A program made the position numbers and the translations under genes. Shown here one piece after another: positions 1 to 7,002 of a stretch of 43,017 nucleotides of DNA (position 1 is the stretch's first letter; the number at the start of each line of letters is the position of its first letter). The DNA comes from Acidobacteriota bacterium. Its GTDB lineage: Bacteria; Acidobacteriota; Terriglobia; Bryobacterales; Bryobacteraceae. The notes beneath the pieces are model-generated. The model was not told the origin of the DNA and did no database searches. It saw nothing but the letters and a program-made list of their open reading frames with translations. The DNA is taken from positions 1 through 43,017 of the forward strand of contig VFZU01000043.1 in assembly GCA_016870995.1 (NCBI GenBank), read 5' to 3'.

Positions 1-164
1 GCTAGTTTTTTGTGAGAAATCCGGGCTAGAATCAAGGGCAGGCGTAACTTCAAGGGGAGATCCTCCATGGGGTAGTTTTTGCGATTGCGCTTCCAATCCT
101 AGGAAAGCGGCGGTTGCAAGACCGGCTCGCAATCGACGGCGCGAAACGAGGCATTGAGGACGCA
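1..164. other. leading non-coding stretch
   Basis: I see no convincing coding region here. It ends in a strong hairpin (next entry) whose T-run faces the plus direction, so a plus-strand transcript may enter from outside the window. The 14-mer TTTTTGCGATTGCG occurs at 76-89 and again at 188-201, directly after that hairpin. Confidence 0.5.
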
Positions 165-192
165 GGGGCGGCTCGATGAGCCGCCCCTTTTT
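165..192 (+). terminator. Rho-independent terminator
   Basis: A perfect 10-bp GC-rich stem (165-174 with 178-187, loop GAT) is followed by TTTTT at 188-192. The T-run favours termination of plus-strand transcription. The hairpin lies just past the end of the minus-strand actin-like gene, so it may serve both directions. Confidence 0.75.
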
Positions 193-208
193 GCGATTGC
201 GTGTTGTC

Positions 209-1222
209 TTAGAGTTCTACGAGGGCTGCGACGAGGGCGCCTTTGGCAGTGGAATTGAGCGGGGAGCTGGCCATGCGGATTTCGCTGAGAGGCAGCGGGA
301 ATTCGGATTCGCGCAGGAGCTTCTCGAAGCGGTCGCGGAAGCCCTTGGGCATCGCAGTGCTGCCGGAGAGCACCATCGGGACGGGCTTGCCCATCTTGGG
401 GATGTTGCGTGAATTCGAGAAGGCTTCTTTGAGGCCTGCGACGACGCCGCGGATCACTTCGTCGTAATAGACGTTGATGACCTGGTGGAGCTTGTCAGAG
501 AAATTGCCATTGATCTGGAAGGACTCTTCCTTGGCGAGGCGGATGCGCGTGGTGAGCGCGCCGGTGACCGCAGCTGCGGAGCTGTCAATGTAGTCGCCCG
601 CTTTGGGCACGCTGAAGCTGAGCACGGGAACAGCGAGATAGCTCAGACAGACGTTGACCAGACCGCCACCAAAGCTGATGCCGATGCCGGAGTAATTGGT
701 CTCTTCGAGTTCAGAGAAAACTACGGCGAGACCTTCGTTGATCGGCGTGGGTTCGCAGTGCAGCTCGCGGAGGATCTGCGCGATGGAGGCGTCGTGATAG
801 GTGAGATTCTCTTCGGCGCCAAGAGGGGCGGCCGGGACGCTGTAGTAAACCGGGAGGCCGTTGCGGCGCTCCCCTTCGGTGAGGTTCTCGATCAGCTGCT
901 TGAGCATCACGGCATTCTGCGGCTCGCTCGGATTGAGAACGCCACGGTTCATGGGGCGGCGGGATTCGGTCTGCAGCAGGTCGGCGAAGCGGGAGCTTTC
1001 GTTGCCAGGCACGATGATAGTCTTGCCGGTGTTTTCGCCGGAGACGACATAGGGCACGCCTTCGCGCTTGAGGGAAGCCTCGGTCATCTTCGACCAGGGC
1101 ACTTCGACAAATGCGTTCAATTGAGTTTTGAATACAAAGTCCTCGCCGGAGCGGCTGGCGGTGACGATGCGGCTGGTGCCGACGTCGAGGCCAATGGCAG
1201 GCGTGTGGTGTGAGTTCTTCAT
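209..1222 (-). CDS. actin-like ATPase domain protein
   Basis: A 337-residue protein with the actin/Hsp70 ATPase fold signature. A phosphate-1 loop (IGLDVGTS) lies at about residues 10-17, a phosphate-2-like Gly-rich strand (GISFGGG) near the middle, and an adenosine-type motif (MVLSGSTAMP) near residue 285. The phosphate-2 loop has Ser-Phe before the glycines, where many family members have Asp, so ATP hydrolysis may be altered. There is no signal peptide or membrane segment, so it is probably cytoplasmic. It resembles MreB/ParM/PilM-type proteins only in general fold and I do not assign it to a subfamily. Its ATG overlaps by four bases the stop of the out-of-frame tail of the upstream amidase gene, which suggests translational coupling once the amidase frameshift is corrected. 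Confidence 0.8.
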   Translation of the reverse strand: MKNSHHTPAIGLDVGTSRIVTASRSGEDFVFKTQLNAFVEVPWSKMTEASLKREGVPYVVSGENTGKTIIVPGNESSRFADLLQTESRRPMNRGVLNPSEPQNAVMLKQLIENLTEGERRNGLPVYYSVPAAPLGAEENLTYHDASIAQILRELHCEPTPINEGLAVVFSELEETNYSGIGISFGGGLVNVCLSYLAVPVLSFSVPKAGDYIDSSAAAVTGALTTRIRLAKEESFQINGNFSDKLHQVINVYYDEVIRGVVAGLKEAFSNSRNIPKMGKPVPMVLSGSTAMPKGFRDRFEKLLRESEFPLPLSEIRMASSPLNSTAKGALVAALVEL

Positions 1223-1411
1223 GGGTTCTCATCGGGAGTCTTGCTCGAATGGGAATTGGAATCTGGCAACAGGGCACTGAGCCGTCTGTACTGGCTGCGC
1301 AACTGAGTGCGGAGTTGCGCAACGGAAATGGAATCCTGGCGGGCTTTTTCGCGGAGTAAGTCTTCACTGCTGACTACACCCTTCCACATGCGGGCGCCGG
1401 TTGCCAAAAAA
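1219..1411 (-). other. out-of-frame C-terminal extension of the amidase
   Basis: In the +1 frame relative to the amidase, a further ~64 codons stay open from the T6 run (A6 on the plus strand, 1406-1411) to a stop at 1219-1221 that overlaps the next start codon in ATGA fashion. The peptide is charged and looks like normal coding sequence (…GARMWKGVV…LREKARQ…). With five Ts instead of six, the amidase would read straight through and be about 396 residues long. Either the gene is frameshifted, the base call is wrong, or the ribosome slips here. Confidence 0.6.
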
Positions 1412-2410
1412 GGTTCCATCATAATTGAAGCCGAAAAGATGCAGGCTGGCAAGTGGCAAGGTGTAGTTATCTGGAAGGCCCATCGCCTCGAAGGGAAAAT
1501 TGCCGGCCCAATCGGTGTGGTAACCGATTTGAAAATTGCTGGGATTGATCGAAACCTGGGCGTGGGTGACGCAGTTTTCGGCCGCGATGCCGTAGCGGGC
1601 GCGCAACATGCGGGTGAGCATGCGGCCAGAGCTGACCTGAGCCTCAGAGATGATCGGAGCCGCGTCGCCAGGCGCGGTTTGTGTTTCAAAAGAAATGGCG
1701 AGGAAGGAATCGTTCAGCCCGATGTAAGCCCATTTGCCATCAGCCCAGGTGGATTTGCCGGCGTGGTTGGCGGCGTCGGATTCCTGGACGATGCGGAAGA
1801 CGCGTCCGAAGCGATCGATGACGTAGTGGTAAGCCTTCTCCTTGTTCACGTACTGCAACAGGGACTCACCGAGGAGCTTGAGGCGGCGGAGCTTTTGTTC
1901 TTCGAGTTCTTCGAGGGTGCTCTCGGTGGTGTGGAAAACAATGCCGGCGGGTTTGCGCTCGGGCAGTTGGGTCAGGGAGGAAGAAGGCTGATTACGATTC
2001 CACACGAAGTATTCCCGGGGCCGGTTGGCTGTTGTGAAGCGGGTTTCCACACGAAGGCCGTTGGACCAGGATTCGACACCGCTCTTGGTATCGACGAGCC
2101 AGACCTTTTCGAGGGGAGCTTCCCGGAATGGCTTGGGGCCAGCTGTTGGGCTGGCAGGGACGGCGAGCTCAGGCCGCGCAGTGGAGCGGTAAAGCGAGAG
2201 CACGGGGATCATGAGGAGAAACCCGAGGGCGAGCCAGAACTTTCGATTGCGGAGCCACCAGTATTGGGGGCGGGAAAGGACGGTCTCAACCTGGCCAACC
2301 CGCTTATCTGTGCTCTTTAAAAAACGCAGTTTCGCGACCGGGTCTTGGATTTTGGAAGCCCGTGCCTCGATCATCGGATTGAGCACATCCCTGGGTTTGA
2401 GCCGGTTCAA
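1364..2410 (-). CDS. membrane-anchored N-acetylmuramoyl-L-alanine amidase
   Basis: Cleaves the bond between MurNAc and the stem peptide of peptidoglycan, judged from an amidase_2/PGRP-like domain. Expected zinc-ligand histidines are visible in IVFHTTES, in AANHAGKS and in GYHTDWAG. Residues ~57-75 form one hydrophobic segment after a basic cytoplasmic N-terminus of about 55 residues, so the enzyme domain should face the periplasm. The TTG start at 2410 is chosen because GGAG lies five bases upstream. As written the gene stops at 1364, but this end is probably artificial: the adjacent frame continues to 1219 (separate entry). It is followed by the actin-like gene in the same direction, so the two are likely one operon. 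Confidence 0.8.
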   Translation of the reverse strand: MNRLKPRDVLNPMIEARASKIQDPVAKLRFLKSTDKRVGQVETVLSRPQYWWLRNRKFWLALGFLLMIPVLSLYRSTARPELAVPASPTAGPKPFREAPLEKVWLVDTKSGVESWSNGLRVETRFTTANRPREYFVWNRNQPSSSLTQLPERKPAGIVFHTTESTLEELEEQKLRRLKLLGESLLQYVNKEKAYHYVIDRFGRVFRIVQESDAANHAGKSTWADGKWAYIGLNDSFLAISFETQTAPGDAAPIISEAQVSSGRMLTRMLRARYGIAAENCVTHAQVSINPSNFQIGYHTDWAGNFPFEAMGLPDNYTLPLASLHLFGFNYDGTFFGNRRPHVEGCSQQ

Positions 2411-2576
2411 GCAACTCCACTACCTTATTGGGCACCTTCGAAAGTAGAATCGGCGGATTGCCCGCGAAACCTTATACCTGCCCTCTAAGGATACTAGGGC
2501 AACTGCTTCAGTTTATCTGGTGCGAGGAAGGGGCGAAACTTCTCACGAGTTGATGAGTTTTATCTCATGGATGACG

Positions 2577-4160
2577 ATGCGAAACAAGATTTGTCTGGCG
2601 CTGGTTGTGGCGCTGCTGCCGCTGGGTGTGGATGCCGCGGCGAAGTTCAAGCAGAAACTGAGCAAGGATCAACAGGTTGAGCATGTGCTGAGCCGGCTGA
2701 GCTTTGGGGCGCGGCCTGGTGATGCCGAGCGAGTGGAAAAGATGGGTGTCAGGAAGTGGATCGAGCAGCAATTGAATCCTGAGACGATCGTCGAGAGCAC
2801 GGCGCTGGAGGCGAAGCTGCAGCTGATGCCGACGCTGAAGTTGTCGACCGAGCAACTGGCGGTGCGCTATCCCACGCCGCAGATGCTGGTGGCAGTGGCC
2901 ATGGGGCGGGCCAAGATGCCGGAGGACCCGGAGCTGCGGGCCACTTATGAACGGCTGAGCGAGCGCTACAAGGCGCGGATCGATCGCAAGAAGGATAAGA
3001 AAGAAAACGAAGAAGAGGAAGAGGTTGCCAAGAAGGGCATCGAAGACCGTTTGAAGCGGCGGCTTGGGTCGATGACGACCGAGCAGCGGGCGGAGGCTTT
3101 GCGGACGATCGCGCCCCAGCAGGCTGTGGCGGCTGAGCTGACGGAGGCAAAGCTGTACCGGGCGGTGTTAAGCGAGCGCCAATTGAACGAAGTGCTGGTG
3201 GACTTCTGGTTTAACCACTTCAATGTGTTTCTGGACAAGGGGGCCGATAAGTGGCTGACGACCTCGTATGAGAGGGATGCGATCCGGCCCTATGTGCTGG
3301 GTAAGTTCGGTGACATGGTGAAGGCCACGGCGCAGAGCCCGGCGATGTTGTTCTATCTGGATAACTGGACTTCGATTGCCGAAGACAAGCGTAAGCGCGG
3401 ACCGGGGAAAGGTAAGGCGAGGGGCCTGAATGAAAACTATGCGCGCGAGTTGATGGAGCTGCACACGCTGGGCGTGGATGGCGGTTATACGCAGAAGGAT
3501 GTTCAAGAGGTGGCGCGCTGCTTTACGGGGTGGACGATTGAGGAACCGAATCGTGGCGGTCAGTTTCGCTTTGTAGGCAAGGTTCATGATCAGGGCGAGA
3601 AGACGGTGCTGGGTGTCAAGATTCCAGCCGGTGGAGGGATTGAAGACGGGATGAAGGTGATCGAAATCCTGATTGCACATCCCTCGACGGCGAAGTTTGT
3701 GTCGCGAAAGCTGGCGCAACGGTTTGTTGCCGATGAGCCGCCGCAAGAGTTGGTGGATCGCATGGCGGCTACTTACAGCAAGAGTGGTGGCGATTTGAAG
3801 GCTGTGATGCGGACGATGCTGGAGAGCCGGGAGTTTTTGAGTGCCGGGGCTTACAAGGCTAAGATGAAATCTCCGCTGGAGATGGTGGCCGGGGCGCTGC
3901 GAGCGACGGGTGCTACGTTGACGAACACGATGCCGGCGGCGCAGGCGATTGCGACGATGGGCCAGCCGCTGTATCGCAAGGCGGAGCCGACGGGTTACTC
4001 AAACAATGGCGAGGAGTGGTTGAACTCGGCAGGCTTGCTGGCGCGGATCAACTTCGCAGTCTCGCTGAGTGAGAACAAGATGGCGGGTGTGAAGATCGAT
4101 GCGGATCGCTATTCCGCAATGGCAAAGAACATGGGCGCGCCTGAGTGGCAGCGCCGGTAA
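2577..4160 (+). CDS. DUF1800 family exported protein
   Basis: A ~527-residue protein of the DUF1800 family, whose biochemical role is unknown. Family-type segments seen: an N-terminal HVLSRLSFGARPGD motif, LVDFWFNHFNVF, NENYARELMELHTLGVDGGYTQKDV, and CFTGWTI. The ATG at 2577 gives a clean signal peptide (MRNKICLALVV… ending near VDAAA), so secretion is likely; in-frame starts at 2520, 2553 and 2571 are also possible. Residues ~150-185 contain a highly charged Lys/Glu stretch (KKDKKENEEEEEV), probably a flexible insert. Its stop is 11 bases before the DUF1501 gene and the two families are very often neighbours, so they probably act together outside the cytoplasm. Confidence 0.88.
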   Translation: MRNKICLALVVALLPLGVDAAAKFKQKLSKDQQVEHVLSRLSFGARPGDAERVEKMGVRKWIEQQLNPETIVESTALEAKLQLMPTLKLSTEQLAVRYPTPQMLVAVAMGRAKMPEDPELRATYERLSERYKARIDRKKDKKENEEEEEVAKKGIEDRLKRRLGSMTTEQRAEALRTIAPQQAVAAELTEAKLYRAVLSERQLNEVLVDFWFNHFNVFLDKGADKWLTTSYERDAIRPYVLGKFGDMVKATAQSPAMLFYLDNWTSIAEDKRKRGPGKGKARGLNENYARELMELHTLGVDGGYTQKDVQEVARCFTGWTIEEPNRGGQFRFVGKVHDQGEKTVLGVKIPAGGGIEDGMKVIEILIAHPSTAKFVSRKLAQRFVADEPPQELVDRMAATYSKSGGDLKAVMRTMLESREFLSAGAYKAKMKSPLEMVAGALRATGATLTNTMPAAQAIATMGQPLYRKAEPTGYSNNGEEWLNSAGLLARINFAVSLSENKMAGVKIDADRYSAMAKNMGAPEWQRR

Positions 4161-4171
4161 GGAGAATCGCG

Positions 4172-5374
4172 ATGGCAACGAGACGTGCATTTTTGAAGAA
4201 TTCGGGTGTGGCGATGTTTGGCATCGGGGCTTCGCCGGTGTGGCTGGAGCGGGCGGTGGCGTCAACGCGCAGCAAGAAGATCCTGGTGACGATCTTTCAG
4301 CGGGGGGCGGCCGATGGTTTGAATATCGTCGTGCCTCATGGCGAGAAGGCTTACTATGCAGGGCGGCCGGGAATCGCGATTGGGAAGCCTGGTAGCGGCG
4401 AGAATGCGGCGCTTGAGCTGGATGGGTTCTTTGGTTTGCATCCGAGCCTGAAGGCGCTGAAGCCGATCTTTGATGAGAAGAAGCTGGCGATCGTTGAGGC
4501 TTGTGGCAGCCCGGATGCGACGCGAAGCCACTTTGACGCGCAGGACTACATGGAAAGCGGCACGCCGGGTGTGAAGGCGACGCGTGATGGTTGGTTGAAT
4601 CGGACGCTGGGCAAGGGCGGCGAACGATCGCCTGTGCGCGCTGTGTCGATGGGACCGATGTTGGCGCGGACGTTGCGCGGCACCGAGCCAGCTGTGGCGT
4701 TGAATAGCGTGAAGGATTTTCAGGTGCGCGACAAGATGGCGGGCGAGGAATTTATGTCGCGTTATGCGGCGAGCGCGGATACGCAGTTGAAGGGGACGGG
4801 CAAGGAAACGTTTGAGGCGATCCGGTTGCTTGAGTCGTTGCGCAAGACGGAGTATGCGCCGGCGGGCGGTGCGGTGTATCCGAATGGGCGACTGGGCCAG
4901 AGCTTGAAGCAGATTGCGCAGATGATCAAGGCCGATGTGGGGCTGGAGGTGGCGTTTGCTGATCTGGGCGGATGGGATCACCACGTGAACGAACTGCCGG
5001 TGTTGAGCAACATGCTGCGCGAGTTTGGCGATAGCCTGGCGGCGTTTTATCAGGATCTCGGAGCGCGGATGGAAGATGTTGTGGTGACGACGATGAGCGA
5101 GTTCGGTAGGACGGCGCGTGAGAACGGCAGCCGCGGGACGGACCATGGTCATGCCAACGTGATGTTTGCGATGGGTGGTGGGGTGAAGGGCGGCAAGGTG
5201 CTGGGCAAGTGGCCTGGGCTCGAGCGGGAGCAGCTTTATGAGGGTCGCGACCTGGCGGTGACGACGGACTTCCGCGATGTGCTGGGAGAAATCGTGACCG
5301 GGCATCTGGGGCAGAAGGAGTTGAGCCGGGTGTTTCCTGGGTTTACCGCCAAAGGATCGGTGGGCTTGATTTAG
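4172..5374 (+). CDS. DUF1501 family protein, Tat-type export
   Basis: A 400-residue DUF1501 protein, a family in the alkaline-phosphatase/sulfatase-like superfamily. The N-terminus (MATRRAFLKNSG) is a Tat signal with twin arginines. Family features include ILVTIFQRGAADGLN near the N-terminus, SHFDAQDYMESG, LGGWDHH, and TTMSEFGRTARENGSRGTDHG near the C-terminus. The start at 4172 is preferred over 4145 because AAGGAGA lies about seven bases upstream and the Tat signal begins directly. It follows the DUF1800 gene with an 11-base gap, so they are co-transcribed. Substrate and function are not known. Confidence 0.9.
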   Translation: MATRRAFLKNSGVAMFGIGASPVWLERAVASTRSKKILVTIFQRGAADGLNIVVPHGEKAYYAGRPGIAIGKPGSGENAALELDGFFGLHPSLKALKPIFDEKKLAIVEACGSPDATRSHFDAQDYMESGTPGVKATRDGWLNRTLGKGGERSPVRAVSMGPMLARTLRGTEPAVALNSVKDFQVRDKMAGEEFMSRYAASADTQLKGTGKETFEAIRLLESLRKTEYAPAGGAVYPNGRLGQSLKQIAQMIKADVGLEVAFADLGGWDHHVNELPVLSNMLREFGDSLAAFYQDLGARMEDVVVTTMSEFGRTARENGSRGTDHGHANVMFAMGGGVKGGKVLGKWPGLEREQLYEGRDLAVTTDFRDVLGEIVTGHLGQKELSRVFPGFTAKGSVGLI

Positions 5375-5387
5375 AGGTCGGTATACT

Positions 5388-5402
5388 AGGCGGTTAACGC
5401 CT
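5388..5402. repeat. 15-bp inverted repeat before the DedA gene
   Basis: AGGCG-GTTAA-CGCCT forms a five-base-pair hairpin ending five bases before the DedA start codon. A TATACT element precedes it at 5382-5387. It could be an operator, a weak terminator for the DUF1501 gene, or a structure affecting initiation; the sequence does not decide. Confidence 0.35.
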
Positions 5403-5406
5403 AATT

Positions 5407-6045
5407 ATGCTGCATGAGTTGATCAAGATCTGGTTTGAGTGGTCCCGCGACATGGGGTACACGGGAGTGTTTTTGATGATGGCGCTGGAGAGCACGATTG
5501 TGCCTGTGCCATCGGAGATCATTATGCCGCCGGCAGGGTATTGGGCCGAGCAAGGGCAGATGTCGCTGTGGGGCGTGATTCTGGCGGGTGGGCTGGGTTC
5601 GACTTTTGGTTCGAGCCTTTGCTACTGGTTTTCTTACACGGTGGGACGTGCGGTTTTGATGCGCTATGGCAAGTGGTTGCTGTTGCCGCCGGAGCGGCTT
5701 GAGATGGCGGAGCGCTGGTTGGCGGAGTTTGCGTTGGGTGGGATCTTTTTGTCACGGCTGTTGCCGGTGGTGCGGCATCTGATTGGCTTTCCGGCCGGGT
5801 TGATTCGTGTGCCGTTTGCGAAGTTCGCGTTGATTACCTTTGTGGGTTCGACGATGTGGTGCGGGATCCTGGCGGTGTTCGGGGCCAGGACGATTGGACA
5901 GCAACCGGGTTTGCTTGATGACCCGCAGGCGCTGACGCAGGCCGTGAAACATAACTTACTTTGGTTCGTTCTGTTGGTGGTGGGTTTGGGAGCGGGGTGG
6001 TTCTTTGTGCGGTGGTTTGGACAAAGAAACAAAGTAGCTCAATAG
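5407..6045 (+). CDS. DedA family membrane protein
   Basis: A 212-residue integral membrane protein of the DedA/SNARE-associated family, whose members include undecaprenyl-phosphate and phospholipid flippases. Signature segments are visible: ESTIVPVPSEIIMPPAG near residues 28-44, and FLSRLLPVVRHLIGFPAGL near 115-133, which carries the conserved arginines. Several hydrophobic helices surround these, with the last at about 180-200. No strong Shine-Dalgarno is seen. It follows the DUF1501 gene by 32 bases but may have its own signal, since a small inverted repeat and a TATACT element lie in the gap. The exact lipid substrate cannot be read from sequence. Confidence 0.88.
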   Translation: MLHELIKIWFEWSRDMGYTGVFLMMALESTIVPVPSEIIMPPAGYWAEQGQMSLWGVILAGGLGSTFGSSLCYWFSYTVGRAVLMRYGKWLLLPPERLEMAERWLAEFALGGIFLSRLLPVVRHLIGFPAGLIRVPFAKFALITFVGSTMWCGILAVFGARTIGQQPGLLDDPQALTQAVKHNLLWFVLLVVGLGAGWFFVRWFGQRNKVAQ

Positions 6046-6130
6046 GATTTCGTACCAGTACAATTCCACATCAAAACATTACAACTGGTCTGCAATTTGG
6101 TGCCACACTCGGAAAGCACGAAAGCCAGCC

Positions 6131-6859
6131 ATGAACAAACTAGGTTCGTATTTTTTGGCATTAGTGCTAGCCACGCTTGCAGGTAGTGCTAGTGCCGCAA
6201 CGATCAACGTGAGTGGAAGCTCCACATTTGACAGCCGCCCGGCTGGCATTCTGGGTAGCTGGACTCACACCTACTCGACTGGCTCTCCCGATGTAGTCAT
6301 TCAAGAGATCGTGATTCGTTTGAATTCCAACTTGTTCTTCGATCTAACCAGTGCTGCACCGGGACATCTCGCGTGGCAGGGTTTCTCGACTAACAACGAC
6401 GGCGGCACGGGATTTGTCAGCTTCTCCGCTGCGACGGATGGGTCCATGTCTGTGAAGCTCACCTTCGGCAATTTCAACGTTGGTGAGAGCTACTTGCATT
6501 TTGGAGACGTTGACGAATGGGTGAATGTGCCGAGCTGCCAGGGGCAGAGCGGGTTCGGCCTCGCTATTTGCCTTGCGCTTGCTGGGCTGGCCAACAACGA
6601 TGGGTCGTTGGTGACCGGAAGCGAATTTGAAGGCTCCACAATTGAAGTGTTGCTCGGAGGGGTCAATGTCCCCGCGACGACAGTGTATGGAAACTTTACT
6701 CGCACGGATCAGTTCGTTGCCGTGGCGGAATGGCGAGCCAGCATTGAAGTCGACGACGGCAACGGGACAAACGACAACGTTCCTGAACCCTCGACATGGT
6801 TGCTTGGGGCCTGTGGCCTCGGCGCTCTTGCGGCGCAGCGTAGAGCAGCGCGCCGGTAA
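6131..6859 (+). CDS. PEP-CTERM sorting domain protein
   Basis: A 242-residue secreted protein with a signal peptide (cleavage likely after SASA, about residue 23) and a classic PEP-CTERM tail: VPEPS, then a short hydrophobic helix, then an Arg-rich end (QRRAARR). Such tails are recognised by exosortase (EpsH/XrtA type), which is not encoded in this window. The body is Gly/Ser/Asn/Thr-rich and beta-like with no domain I recognise. Its AT content is slightly higher than that of its neighbours. A hairpin terminator follows directly, so it is probably monocistronic. Confidence 0.85.
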   Translation: MNKLGSYFLALVLATLAGSASAATINVSGSSTFDSRPAGILGSWTHTYSTGSPDVVIQEIVIRLNSNLFFDLTSAAPGHLAWQGFSTNNDGGTGFVSFSAATDGSMSVKLTFGNFNVGESYLHFGDVDEWVNVPSCQGQSGFGLAICLALAGLANNDGSLVTGSEFEGSTIEVLLGGVNVPATTVYGNFTRTDQFVAVAEWRASIEVDDGNGTNDNVPEPSTWLLGACGLGALAAQRRAARR

Positions 6860-6881
6860 CTTACATCCCAGAAGACTGAAG

Positions 6882-6924
6882 GGCGGAGGAGCGGCTTGAG
6901 GCCGAACCTCCGCCTTTCGCTTTT
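6882..6924 (+). terminator. terminator after the PEP-CTERM gene
   Basis: GGCGGAGG (6882-6889) pairs with CCTCCGCC (6907-6914); an inner CGGC/GCCG stem with a TTGAG loop extends the hairpin. It is followed by TTTCGCTTTT. Confidence 0.75.
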
Positions 6925-7002
6925 GGCCGCAATGTTAATGTTATAGAAAAGGCACCAAGCCGGGGCGAGTGCCGTCTAATGATTAGTGGCAGGAAACAGC
7001 AG

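Noticed and set aside
6086-6100. Sigma-54 type -24/-12 promoter before the PEP-CTERM gene (TGGTCTGCAATTTGG)
   Set aside because: The spacing of TGG and TTG is right but the invariant GC at -12 is GG and the -24 half is weak. A reverse-strand TGGCAC…TTGC match has one base too few. Not enough to call.
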